From: JBMOKT01 sp049323895
Lineage (GTDB): Bacteria > Bacillota > Peptococcia > Peptococcales > BICA1-8
Direction of reading: 5' to 3'
Assembly: GCA_049323895.1 (NCBI GenBank)
Contig: JBMOKT010000024.1
Location: 1 to 64,000 of the forward strand
Length of the DNA stretch: 64,000 nucleotides
The notes beneath the pieces were generated by a model that ran no database searches, had not been told where the DNA came from, and saw only the letters and a list, made by a program, of their open reading frames with translations. Made by a program: the position numbers and the translations under genes. Below, piece after piece: positions 45,974 to 55,188 of this stretch; position 1 is the first letter of the stretch; the number at the start of each line of letters is the position of its first letter.

Positions 45974-46672
45974 TCATAATTTATCTATATATTGCCTGCA
46001 GAGAAAATACTTAGATACCGCCATACGGTGAACGCAAAAATATGCTAAAATTTTTTTTAAATGGTTGGGTAGAAAGTTATTGTATTTAACTTCTAAAATA
46101 TACCGATACTGTTCACTAAGCTGATAGGTAGTCAAATCTTTATTAAAAATGTCCAAAACAGGTTTGGCAGCAGCCAAATCTTTATCTATAGTTATGCGAA
46201 TCTGATTAAAGGGAAGTATATAGGCCTCCCTTTGGTAGTCAACGATTACTTTAGGTTTGAAAAAATTAATTCTTTTTTGTAAGTAAAACCTTTGCTGCAG
46301 CGAATCTCCATGCTTCTCAACAATCCTTGGCGTGTCGCTTAAAATATCAACCAGCATTGCTTTATTCACAGGGGAAGAATTTTTTTTGATATAATCATTC
46401 ATCTTTATCTTTTCTTCCAGCTTTATCATTTTATCTGAGTAGTTATAGATTCTGACACGATACTTTTTTCTATATGCGATCCCAAGTGCCTTTTCTTTTA
46501 AAGCTGTATCGTAAATATCATCAAAGTAAAGACTTCTAATCAGATAGCCCTCAGAATTATTCCAATTTTTATCCTGCTGCATAGTTTTGCTTAATATATT
46601 AGCCAACTGTAAATATTTAGAATAGTCTAGCAGATATTTATATTCGTGCCTAAACATTTTGGACTTCTCCAT
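45974..46672 (-). CDS. VTC-domain protein (polyphosphate polymerase family)
   Basis: 232 residues, one VTC domain. The typical tunnel-lining charged motifs are present: FRHEYKYLL near the start, YRKKYRVRIYNY, KLEEK, YQREAY, and a late EVKYN. In yeast the Vtc4 domain makes polyphosphate; bacterial stand-alone VTC proteins next to CotH and DUF4956 genes are not well understood. There is no membrane segment, so the protein is cytoplasmic. The SD is GAGGGAG. It lies between cotH-like and DUF4956 genes with gaps of 10 and 12 bp. Confidence 0.88.
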   Translation of the reverse strand: MEKSKMFRHEYKYLLDYSKYLQLANILSKTMQQDKNWNNSEGYLIRSLYFDDIYDTALKEKALGIAYRKKYRVRIYNYSDKMIKLEEKIKMNDYIKKNSSPVNKAMLVDILSDTPRIVEKHGDSLQQRFYLQKRINFFKPKVIVDYQREAYILPFNQIRITIDKDLAAAKPVLDIFNKDLTTYQLSEQYRYILEVKYNNFLPNHLKKILAYFCVHRMAVSKYFLCRQYIDKL

Positions 46673-46682
46673 TAATACTCCC

Positions 46683-48356
46683 TCACATGTTTACAACAAA
46701 TTCCTGAATTCCAAAAAAGTTATTCCTCTGGGCATCTCTATATCTGTTAAAGGGAACTTGTTTATTCCCTTTACTATCGCTGATAATTAACTTCCAGTAA
46801 TAGGTTCCCGGTTCCAAGCCTTTAACGATATATTCAGTATCCATTATCCCGTCTTGTTGAAAAATTACTTCCTGAAAATCAGGGGTTTTACTAATGGCTA
46901 TTGAGTAAGTTATATAGTCACCTTGCAAATCATAAGAATCATCCCATTTTAATATTAAATAATTTCCAAAATTAATAGGCTGACCCATGTTATTGGGCAT
47001 GGGTTTTTCTATATTTTTATAAAAAATTTCTTTATTTTTTTCTAAAATTTGTGGGAATTTGGACATCTCCTGTAAGATTTGCTTTTCAGTCCAACTATGA
47101 ATTCTATTATCAGGCTCTTGAGCTAAAAACTTAAAACTAATAGGTTTATAAAGCTCAATCAACTTTGGTACTTGGTCTTTAATCAGCGAATGTATCTCCT
47201 CAATCTTTGCCGCTAATTCCTTGATATTATTGTCATTTTGAAAAAATCTTCTGTGTAGTACTACTCCCCAGTAATTAGATATTCCCTCCTGCCAAGGTGC
47301 CTGTATTCTTCTATGCTTCTCAGTTTGTAAGTAATAGTCCCATGCCCCATCGAAATCCCAAGGTATGAAATACCACCTTTCTTCATTTTTAGGACTGTAT
47401 AAGAAAAAATTCTGGGAATTGGTATCAGTATTACCAAATAAAATATTAACAGCTAACCAAGTAAGGTAATTATCTTTATTAAAATGCTTTTCAATAACAT
47501 CATTAATATGCATAAATTTATTATTCACATCATGTAACATGTTAATAAGCTTGCTGTGTTCGTCGTTCCCTTTGATTTCCATAATCGTCTCAAACTCTTT
47601 TTCATCATAAAGATCGCTATCAATAGGTAACAGCTCTGGATAGACGAAAAACTCAAAATTTTCTGCTTTATATAAATGCCCGTTGCTATCAAGACCTCTT
47701 TTTTGCAAATATTCTCTATCTATCTGCTCAATATGTGTATATAAGCCAAAATCAATAAAGTCATTGTTATAGTTAGATTCACTTAAATCTTTAATAAAGA
47801 GATGAACAAAATTTGTATCGACACTTGAAATATTGGGAAGAGTTTTTAACAAATCAAAGCTTAATTTGTTTCTAAACCTGATAAAATCGGAATAATGCTT
47901 GTTTAAGTTTATGATTTCGTTTGCGTACCACAAACCGCCCTGTTTTTCCAGCTCAACTCTATAGGACTTAAGGCGTGAGGACCTGGCTGCATGCCCCCGC
48001 TGTTTCATGACAGCATTGGCGTCTGTCAGCCCAAAACCAAAAAGCCCAGGTCTTGTTTGTCCTGAATGCCCTTCTTGAAAAAGCACTTTCACTTCTATAT
48101 CAATTTCATCATTAAAATTGGTATCATCATTTAACTCAGTGAAGGTGTGGGCATATCTTGCACTTTGTTTTTCTGCAGGTAATACAGTGATATATATCTC
48201 TTTAACCAGCTGTTCCTGACTTGACATTTCAAGATATTGATCTAACTTATTACCGGAAAAGATGTCCTGCTTAATGTACATGGCTTGTTCAGTAATTGAA
48301 CAGGCTGAAAGGGAGATCATGATTATTAAAATTATAAATACTTTACCGATTTGCAA
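46683..48356 (-). CDS. CotH-like atypical kinase, secreted lipoprotein
   Basis: 557 residues. A lipoprotein signal with lipid cysteine C19 (LSAC) places it outside the membrane. The CotH kinase domain spans about 45-430, with the catalytic-type segment G308-NTDTNSQNF (D311, N316) and the metal-binding WDFDGAWD (D334, D336). A fibronectin-III-like domain follows (about 455-550: YLILKWDDSYD, EYIVKGLEPGTYYWKL). CotH proteins phosphorylate spore coat proteins in Bacillus; the substrate here is unknown and could be extracellular protein or the polymer. The TTG start has GGAG/AAGGTGA upstream. Confidence 0.88.
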   Translation of the reverse strand: MQIGKVFIILIIMISLSACSITEQAMYIKQDIFSGNKLDQYLEMSSQEQLVKEIYITVLPAEKQSARYAHTFTELNDDTNFNDEIDIEVKVLFQEGHSGQTRPGLFGFGLTDANAVMKQRGHAARSSRLKSYRVELEKQGGLWYANEIINLNKHYSDFIRFRNKLSFDLLKTLPNISSVDTNFVHLFIKDLSESNYNNDFIDFGLYTHIEQIDREYLQKRGLDSNGHLYKAENFEFFVYPELLPIDSDLYDEKEFETIMEIKGNDEHSKLINMLHDVNNKFMHINDVIEKHFNKDNYLTWLAVNILFGNTDTNSQNFFLYSPKNEERWYFIPWDFDGAWDYYLQTEKHRRIQAPWQEGISNYWGVVLHRRFFQNDNNIKELAAKIEEIHSLIKDQVPKLIELYKPISFKFLAQEPDNRIHSWTEKQILQEMSKFPQILEKNKEIFYKNIEKPMPNNMGQPINFGNYLILKWDDSYDLQGDYITYSIAISKTPDFQEVIFQQDGIMDTEYIVKGLEPGTYYWKLIISDSKGNKQVPFNRYRDAQRNNFFGIQEFVVNM

Positions 48357-48388
48357 GCTATCACCTTCTCCAACAGTAACTAAAAAAT

Positions 48389-49324
48389 TTAGGTCCCATT
48401 AGTGATATTTTTATAATAATTAATGGTCTCCAAAAGCCCTTTCTCAAGACTGCTTTCTGCTTCCCACCGTAATAAATCTTTAGCCAGACGGCAATTAAAA
48501 TAGGACTCATAAATATCTCCAAACCTTTCGTCACTATAAACAGGTCTTAAACCAGAACTAGTTAGGCTGGAGACTAAATTATACAGTTCATTAATAGCAG
48601 TTGTTTTGCCAGTACCGATATTTAAAATACAGTTCTCTGAACTTTCTAAGGATAAAAGGTTAGCTCTTACTACATCTTTAACATATATAAAATCTCTTTT
48701 TTGGTCACCTTTACCGAATATATATGGGGGTCGGTTTTTTAGCAAATTATTTATGAAAATTGAAATAACACCGCTATAAGGACTATTTTGCTGACCAGGT
48801 CCATAAACATTTGCATACCTTAGAATTGAATAGCTTATGTTATATAAACTGCTATATGTTTTAATATATGATTCAGCAGCATATTTGGAAACTCCATAAA
48901 AGGAAACTGGGTTTATTTCATGGATTTCATCTACTCCCAAATACAGGGGATTACCATATACTGCCGCCGACGAAGCAAAAATAAACTTTTCTACCCTTGA
49001 TTTAACCGCAGCTTCTAATAAATTTATTGTGCCTGAAATATTAACCTTTGCGTCAAAAAGGGGATCTTCCATTGATTTATTTACATCAACCTGTGCCGCT
49101 AAATGAATAACCGCTTCCGGTTTTTCCTCGTGAAAAACATCAATAATTTTTTTATCGGTTATATCCATACAATAAAGTTTAGTATGCTGCTCTAAATACT
49201 TTTTAGTTACTGCTGCATTGGAAAAATTATCGATAATAATTACTTCTCTGCTATTGTTAAGCAACTCTTCCGTTATATGAGAGCCTATAAAACCTGCTCC
49301 GCCGGTTATTAATACTTTTTTCAC
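48389..49324 (-). CDS. NAD-dependent sugar-nucleotide epimerase, first gene of the Pel operon (PelX-like role)
   Basis: 311 residues, extended short-chain dehydrogenase. NAD motif GGAGFIGSH at the N-terminus, SSAAVYG, and the catalytic YGVSKYAAE (Tyr-x3-Lys). GPGQQNSPYSGVISIFI and KGDQKRDFIYVKDV are typical of UDP-glucose/UDP-GlcNAc 4-epimerases. Some Pel clusters encode PelX, a UDP-GlcNAc C4-epimerase of about this size that supplies UDP-GalNAc. This gene could do the same here, but substrate cannot be read from sequence. GTG start with a weak SD (GCGGGTG). It is divergent from the DUF438 gene. Confidence 0.85.
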   Translation of the reverse strand: MKKVLITGGAGFIGSHITEELLNNSREVIIIDNFSNAAVTKKYLEQHTKLYCMDITDKKIIDVFHEEKPEAVIHLAAQVDVNKSMEDPLFDAKVNISGTINLLEAAVKSRVEKFIFASSAAVYGNPLYLGVDEIHEINPVSFYGVSKYAAESYIKTYSSLYNISYSILRYANVYGPGQQNSPYSGVISIFINNLLKNRPPYIFGKGDQKRDFIYVKDVVRANLLSLESSENCILNIGTGKTTAINELYNLVSSLTSSGLRPVYSDERFGDIYESYFNCRLAKDLLRWEAESSLEKGLLETINYYKNITNGT

Positions 49325-49510
49325 AGCAACACCCGCTTAAATACCTTATATATATCCTTATTTAATGGGTAACGCGGATAGAACAAATATGCTTTAAAAA
49401 TTTATTGTTTACCGACTTATCATTTAGGTTAAGTATTATGGTGTAATCTAATATAATGTGGTAAAGTCTTGGTTAAACTAAAGTAAGAATATATTAATGG
49501 GGGTGTTTTC

Positions 49511-50725
49511 TTGAGTGAACTAATAAATAACCGTGAATTCCGCAAAGAAAAAATTAAAGAAATTATTCTGGAACTGCACCAGGGTAAAACAGTTGAACAG
49601 GTCAAAAACAAATTTGATGAGATAGTGAAAGATATTGCTCCTTATGAGCTTGCTGCCATTGAGCAGGAATTAATTAATGAAGGTTTGCCCATTGAGGAAG
49701 TACGAAGGTTGTGCGATGTGCACCTGGAGGTTTTTAAAAGCGCGTTGAATAAGACACCTAACCTGGATGTTCCCCCTGGACACCCGGTGCATACCTTCAA
49801 GCTTGAAAACAGGGCAATTGAAAGGTTAGTGGGAGAAACAAAACCCCTGGTTGAATCTTTTAGCAATACTCCAAACCAGGATACCGTGCTAAAGCTGCGG
49901 GAAAACATTAATCTTCTTTGGGATGTAGAAAAACATTACAGTCGCAAAGAAAATCTTTTATTTCCCTTTTTGGAGAAATACGAAATCACTGGTCCTTCAA
50001 AAATTATGTGGTCCCACGATGATGAAATAAGGGATTTACTTAAAGAAGTTAAAAAGATGGCAGTTGACTACAGTTCTGGTATGAAGCAGCAGTTGGTTGA
50101 CAAAATGGAATTGTTGCTGCAAAAGCTGCTGGATATGATAAATAAAGAGGAAAAGGTGCTGTTTGATACCTCTTTAAAAGTTTTAAGTGAGGATGAGTGG
50201 TACCACATTATGGAGGATAGTGCAGAAATCGGGTACTGCCTGATTGAACCAAGTAATGAGTGGAAGCCTGTTAATTTAAACGTTAGCGATAGTGTACCCG
50301 GAACAGATGCTTCCCTAGGCAAAGGTTATCTCAAATTTGAAACGGGTGTTCTTAAGCCAAGTGAATTAAACCTAATCCTTAACCACCTGCCCGTAGATAT
50401 TACCTTTGTCGATAAAGAAGGTATCGTAAAGTACTTCTCCAACAATACGGACAGGATTTTTGTCAGAGCCAGGTCTATTATCGGACGTAAGGTTGAGAAT
50501 TGCCATCCCCCTGCCAGTGTAGACATTGTTGAAAAGCTGGTTGAGGATTTAGCCAGCGGGGAAAAAAATGAAGAGGACTTCTGGCTGCATCTAGGCGAAA
50601 AATTTGTTTATATCAAATATATAGCTGTTCGTGACGAGCAAAACCAATTCATCGGTGTTGTGGAAGTCTCACAAGATATCCAGCCTTTTCTTGCATTAAA
50701 AGGGGAAAAAAGAATAGCAGATTAA
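49511..50725 (+). CDS. DUF438 hemerythrin-PAS sensor protein
   Basis: 404 residues. An N-terminal DUF438 domain (about 10-75, LHQGKTVEQVKNKFDEIV), a hemerythrin-like four-helix domain (about 90-230, with HPVHTFKLENRAIERL, VEKHYSRKENLLFPFLE, and WSHDDEIR carrying iron-ligand-type H/E), and a C-terminal PAS domain (about 300-395). The family is common in anaerobes and may sense oxygen, nitric oxide or iron. The TTG start follows GGGGGTG by 5 nt. It is divergent from the Pel operon, with only 186 bp between them. Confidence 0.9.
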   Translation: MSELINNREFRKEKIKEIILELHQGKTVEQVKNKFDEIVKDIAPYELAAIEQELINEGLPIEEVRRLCDVHLEVFKSALNKTPNLDVPPGHPVHTFKLENRAIERLVGETKPLVESFSNTPNQDTVLKLRENINLLWDVEKHYSRKENLLFPFLEKYEITGPSKIMWSHDDEIRDLLKEVKKMAVDYSSGMKQQLVDKMELLLQKLLDMINKEEKVLFDTSLKVLSEDEWYHIMEDSAEIGYCLIEPSNEWKPVNLNVSDSVPGTDASLGKGYLKFETGVLKPSELNLILNHLPVDITFVDKEGIVKYFSNNTDRIFVRARSIIGRKVENCHPPASVDIVEKLVEDLASGEKNEEDFWLHLGEKFVYIKYIAVRDEQNQFIGVVEVSQDIQPFLALKGEKRIAD

Positions 50726-50731
50726 ATTCAA

Positions 50732-50764
50732 AAAAACTAAGGTTAATTAATCCTTAGTTTTTTT
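50732..50764 (+). terminator. Terminator of the DUF438 gene
   Basis: AAAACTAAGG (50733-50742) and CCTTAGTTTT (50752-50761) form a perfect 10-bp stem with a 9-nt loop, ending in seven T. Confidence 0.92.
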
Positions 50765-50910
50765 ATATTAAAATTAATTTCTAAATAATGAGTTGTTTTG
50801 ATCAATTACATTCTGGAATTATTATATATTTTGTAGGATAATTGCAAACCCTGTAGAAGTTTATTACTATTAACTTAATAACTTAACAACAAAGCATGAA
50901 AGGTAATAGC

Positions 50911-53004
50911 ATGAAAACAAACAAAAACCTATCTAAATACTTTCTGATTTTTCTAATGCTAATAATCATATCTACAGGTTGCACCCAACAAACAGAAAAA
51001 AACAAACTCCCGGAGGCAGCTAACGGTAAACTGGACTTGTCTTTTTGGGATTTGGAAGAGGACGGAATAATATACTTAAAGGGTAATTGGGAATTTTACT
51101 GGGAAAAGCTAATTAGCCCTAAAGAGTTTGTTGTTCTTAAAGAAAACCTTGAAGGAGTATATATCAATGTCCCAGACGCATGGAATGATTATAATCCCGA
51201 TATTAAAAGAGAAGGTTTTGCTACTTACAGATTAGTAATAACCAATATTAATCATGAAGTGCCATTGGGTCTTGATATCCCAAGAATCTCATCCTCATAT
51301 AAATTGTGGGTAAATGGAAATCTATTGACCGATAATGGGGAAATTGGAATAACAGCAGAGAAATCTATTCCCCAATCCCAGCCCAAAACAGTCTTTTTTA
51401 ATCCTGAACAGGATGAAATAGAATTAATACTCCAAATTTCCAACTTTCATCACAGAAACGGAGGAATACTCGAAAATATAAAATTAGGCACCGAAAAGCA
51501 AATCAAACTGGCGGAAAATTGGTTTTTAGCATTTGATCTTTTTGTTTTCGGCAGCCTTTTTGTTATGGGGATTTATCACTTATTATTTTATTTTTTCAGA
51601 AGGAAAGAAATTTCCAATCTTTTCTTTGGTGCTTTTTGTACCATAATTGGAATCAGAACCCTGTTTGTGGGGAGAATTTTTATTTTCAATTTATTTCCTA
51701 ATATCGGTTGGGAAGCAGCCCTTAAGGTAGAATACCTTACATTTTATTTAGGAACACCATTATTTATTTTATACTTAAAATCTCTTTTACCCCGAGAAAT
51801 AACAAATAATGTTGTGGGAATATCAATATTTATTTCCACTGTTTTTAGTGCCATAGTATTATTCAATCCTGTAAAATACTATGCCAAATATAATATTTTA
51901 TTTCAATTTTACGTTATTATTACTATTTTGTATTTGCTCTATGCTCTGTTTTTGGCATGTTTACGAAAAAGGAACGGGGCAATTGCTATAAGTTTGGCCG
52001 TTGTTTTTTTTGTAAGCACTATTATTAACGATATACTTTATGAAAGTTCCTTAATATATTTAAACAAGTCCCTGGCTAGCATCAGTATTTCATCCTGGGG
52101 ATTTTTGGTTTTTGTCTTTTCCCAATCTATGATTCTATCAAGAAAGTTTACCCGTGCTTTTTCTAGAATTGAAGAAATGACTGTGAATTTGCAGCAATTA
52201 AATGAACATTTGGAAGATAAAGTATCAGCAAGAACAATTGCCCTGGAATACTCCAAAAAGGAATTGGAAAAAGCATATGAGGATTTGTCAGCAATGGAGA
52301 AATCCCGAACAGAGTTATTAACCAATATATCCCATGACTTGCGAAGTCCCATGACCTCTATTTTAGGTTATGCTAACGCCATTAACGATGGAATAGTTGA
52401 AGACCCGGAACAAATAAAAAAATATCTGATGAGAATAAAAGAAAAGATAAATGGTCTTAACCATTTATCCCAAGAACTTTTCGATTTGACTCAACTGGAA
52501 TCGAAAAATATTAAATTGGAAGTAAAAACAATTTCGGTGGGCCAATTAATACAGATGGTTTATAAAAAGTATCTCCTAGACGTAAGTAAAGCAGATATAA
52601 ATTTTAAGCTGTCTTCAGATATTTCCTCCCTTAGCTCCCACTTGGTTAAAGTAGATATGGGCCGAATTGACAGAGCCTTCGCCAACATTATCTACAATGC
52701 CATCAATTTTACACCCAAGGGAGGTACAATAAGTTTAGATTTTAACCTAAATGATTTAAATAATCCCACGGAAATAATCATAAAATTTTCGGATAATGGT
52801 TCAGGCATCTCGGAAAATGACCTTCCCCATGTTTTTAACCGTTTCTTTACTGGTTCTAAATCAAGGACTTCTAAAAAAGGAGGAAGTGGATTAGGTCTGG
52901 CAATTACCAAAGAAATAGTTGAATATCATAACGGGCGGGTTTGGGTAACTAGTAAACCAGGGTACGAAACAACTTTTTATGTAGCCTTACCGCTATGTAC
53001 ATAA
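50911..53004 (+). CDS. 7TMR-DISM sensor histidine kinase (orphan)
   Basis: 697 residues from the ATG at 50911 (AAAGG, 7 nt spacing); an ATG at 50896 in the same frame has no SD. Residues below use the longer form. A lipoprotein-like signal has C29 (STGC). An extracellular jelly-roll DISMED2-like domain (about 45-200) contains GNWEFYWEKL and GLDIPRISSSYKLWVNG. Seven membrane helices (about 210-412) and a coiled coil follow. The HisKA phosphoacceptor is H480 in NISHDLRSPMTSIL, and the HATPase has N-box and GGSGLGLAI. DISMED domains are proposed to bind carbohydrate. No response regulator is adjacent. Confidence 0.92.
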   Translation: MKTNKNLSKYFLIFLMLIIISTGCTQQTEKNKLPEAANGKLDLSFWDLEEDGIIYLKGNWEFYWEKLISPKEFVVLKENLEGVYINVPDAWNDYNPDIKREGFATYRLVITNINHEVPLGLDIPRISSSYKLWVNGNLLTDNGEIGITAEKSIPQSQPKTVFFNPEQDEIELILQISNFHHRNGGILENIKLGTEKQIKLAENWFLAFDLFVFGSLFVMGIYHLLFYFFRRKEISNLFFGAFCTIIGIRTLFVGRIFIFNLFPNIGWEAALKVEYLTFYLGTPLFILYLKSLLPREITNNVVGISIFISTVFSAIVLFNPVKYYAKYNILFQFYVIITILYLLYALFLACLRKRNGAIAISLAVVFFVSTIINDILYESSLIYLNKSLASISISSWGFLVFVFSQSMILSRKFTRAFSRIEEMTVNLQQLNEHLEDKVSARTIALEYSKKELEKAYEDLSAMEKSRTELLTNISHDLRSPMTSILGYANAINDGIVEDPEQIKKYLMRIKEKINGLNHLSQELFDLTQLESKNIKLEVKTISVGQLIQMVYKKYLLDVSKADINFKLSSDISSLSSHLVKVDMGRIDRAFANIIYNAINFTPKGGTISLDFNLNDLNNPTEIIIKFSDNGSGISENDLPHVFNRFFTGSKSRTSKKGGSGLGLAITKEIVEYHNGRVWVTSKPGYETTFYVALPLCT

Positions 53005-53086
53005 ACCTTTTTCTGTCTCCAACACAACTGTTTGATCATCTAAAAGGGGGGTTCAAATAAAACCATTTTCCGCCTTAATCACAAGA

Positions 53087-54340
53087 TCAGTACACTTGTT
53101 GCTGCATTGTATTCCCCGGTTTATCAGCCGATTGCTTTACTCTAACATCAGGAAGAGCAAAGGCAAGTATAACCCCCAGTACAGGAAGGATACTGATAAT
53201 GTTCATAGTAAAGGGCAATCCTGCATGATCTGCAACAGCTCCCAGAAATGTTACCCCAATTGACCCCATACCAATTCCAAATCCCAGCAGCAGTCCCGAA
53301 GCCAAACCGATATTGTCGGGCAAAAGCCTCTGTCCAAAAACTATAGTGGTAGCAAAAGTAGAAATTAATGATGCCCCCACTATAAAAGCTAACACAGGAA
53401 TCCATATCCCATTCAAGTGTAGAAAAGGAAAGATTGCAAGCAAAGAAACAACCATAGAGACAAGCAAGCCATTGCGCCCGCCGAAACGGTCGGCAAAAGG
53501 TCCGCCCAAGATTGTGCCTATTGCACCGGCAATTAAAAAGGTACTTACCAAATACCCTGGATCTGCAATATTTTTAAACGCAGGAAAGTAAAAAGGAATG
53601 AAATAAACTATTCCGGAGTGAATCCATGACCTGACAGTAACATACAACAACAATAATGTTAAGCTTACTGCCATATTACCAGGAATAACACTCCTTTCCC
53701 CGGTTTTTTTTTGTTTGGCGGAATTTACAGCCATGATTTTTTTAAATCGCGGCAATAAAAACAAAAAAAGTATAGCAGCCATTAGTCCTGGAATCATAAC
53801 CCCATAAATGGAATCAAGCCCGGAAAAGCTTAGGGCTAACATAGCCAGCATAGGTCCTAGACCAAAACCAAGGTTACCTCCCACGGAAAAAACTGCCATA
53901 GAGGATCCTGCCTTACCATCTTCGCTCACAAAATGGGCAATTTTCGATCCTTCCGGGTGGTATCCTGCTACCCCCACACCGCTCAATAATACGGCAAACA
54001 GCAGTAATTCATAGGAATCAACAACTCCGGTCAATGCCAGACCGAAGCCCGAAAGAAAAAGTCCCAGAGGCATTAACCAGGGCATGCTGTAACGGTCGCT
54101 TAACACTCCAAAAATGGGCTGAATTATTGCCGAACTAAAGGTAAATGCCAAAGCAATAGTACCGATTTGAAAATAGCTAAGGTTCAAACTTTTTGCCAAT
54201 AGAGGAGTTAATATAGGAAGAACTCCCTGGCTCAAATCAACAATTAAATGACCAATGCTTAAAATCCATAAATACCAGTTAAACAATCCCTTCGCCTTCT
54301 TTCTAAATCGAGGATTTAGAGTCTGTTTTTGTAGCTGCAT
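53087..54340 (-). CDS. MFS transporter, Fsr (fosmidomycin-resistance-like) family
   Basis: 417 residues, 12 membrane helices. IGHLIVDLSQGVLPILTPLL in helix 1 and the MFS loop motif SDRYSMPWL identify the Fsr branch, whose members export small drugs or unknown metabolites. Its start lies 25 bp inside the end of the radical SAM gene, which suggests coupling to it. An alternative downstream TTG near GAAGGCGAAGGGA cannot be excluded. It is the last gene of the AKR-radical SAM-MFS operon. Confidence 0.88.
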   Translation of the reverse strand: MQLQKQTLNPRFRKKAKGLFNWYLWILSIGHLIVDLSQGVLPILTPLLAKSLNLSYFQIGTIALAFTFSSAIIQPIFGVLSDRYSMPWLMPLGLFLSGFGLALTGVVDSYELLLFAVLLSGVGVAGYHPEGSKIAHFVSEDGKAGSSMAVFSVGGNLGFGLGPMLAMLALSFSGLDSIYGVMIPGLMAAILFLFLLPRFKKIMAVNSAKQKKTGERSVIPGNMAVSLTLLLLYVTVRSWIHSGIVYFIPFYFPAFKNIADPGYLVSTFLIAGAIGTILGGPFADRFGGRNGLLVSMVVSLLAIFPFLHLNGIWIPVLAFIVGASLISTFATTIVFGQRLLPDNIGLASGLLLGFGIGMGSIGVTFLGAVADHAGLPFTMNIISILPVLGVILAFALPDVRVKQSADKPGNTMQQQVY

Positions 54341-55188
54341 TTATGACATAAGGGCTCAACAGCCTTGCGCTGAGAAAAATTATTAATAATCCTTTTGGCC
54401 CTCTCACTTCCAATAATATCCTTAAGCTCAGTTTCATAGATATTACCCAAATTAATAACACCTTCTGAATCTAGACAACAGGGAATCACAGTGCCATCAA
54501 CCAAAATACCTATCTGATCCCTGAGCCCATAGCAAAAACCTATATTACCTGCATTTTCTTTAGTTATACCTGGCCATTGAAATTCATAATGCTGGCTCAG
54601 ATAAATCCCTTCAGCAATTTTCTCACCTTTGCCTTTACTGATTTTTTCTTCAATTTTTACAGGTAAGTCTAAATATTGCTCAATAGCCTGTAAAAAATAA
54701 CTGTTCTGTTTACTTGAGTAATTAACTGTATTAGCCTGTTTAATATTCCATAATCTGAACTCTACAATAACATTAGTTTCCCGGATTACTTTCTTGGTAA
54801 ATTCCAGAATATCTTGAATATACTTTTCCTTCTTTAACAAGTCTCCATGCTCTTCAAAGCTCTGCAAAGAAAAGCTTATTTGCCTAAGAGCGGGCTGGTT
54901 AAGCAGCGTCTTTCCTGTTTGTTGAATAAGAGTCCCGTTAGTTGTTAGGTTTACTTTAAAACCCTTTATAAAACTATGTTCCAATAATTTGTCCAGATTA
55001 GGATGAAGTAATGGCTCTCCTTTTACATGAAAGTAAATAAATTCGGTATACCCTTTAATCTTGTCTAAAACCTTTTCAAAATCAAATGTTGTAATAAAAT
55101 CCGGTTTTCTTTGTGTAGGCAGGCAAAATTTACAATTAAGGTTACATACATTAGTAATTTCTATATATATTTTTTTAAACTTTTTCAT
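54316..55188 (-). CDS. Radical SAM/SPASM domain protein
   Basis: 290 residues. The radical SAM cluster motif CX3CX2C is C15, C19, C22 (NVCNLNCKFC). GEPLLHPN and LTTNGTL are the GE and SAM-binding motifs. A short SPASM-like end (from about 225) has cysteines in GFCYG, PCCLD and CHKC, enough for one extra cluster. Many such proteins modify peptides or are anaerobic maturases; no precursor peptide gene was found next to it. It overlaps the AKR stop by 4 bp and the MFS start by 25 bp. Confidence 0.9.
   Translation of the reverse strand: MKKFKKIYIEITNVCNLNCKFCLPTQRKPDFITTFDFEKVLDKIKGYTEFIYFHVKGEPLLHPNLDKLLEHSFIKGFKVNLTTNGTLIQQTGKTLLNQPALRQISFSLQSFEEHGDLLKKEKYIQDILEFTKKVIRETNVIVEFRLWNIKQANTVNYSSKQNSYFLQAIEQYLDLPVKIEEKISKGKGEKIAEGIYLSQHYEFQWPGITKENAGNIGFCYGLRDQIGILVDGTVIPCCLDSEGVINLGNIYETELKDIIGSERAKRIINNFSQRKAVEPLCHKCSYKNRL

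Noticed and set aside
54350..54376. Third copy of the 35-nt hairpin element
   Set aside because: Only about 11 nt (CTTGCGCTGAG) match, inside the coding end of the radical SAM gene, without the stem partner. Probably chance.
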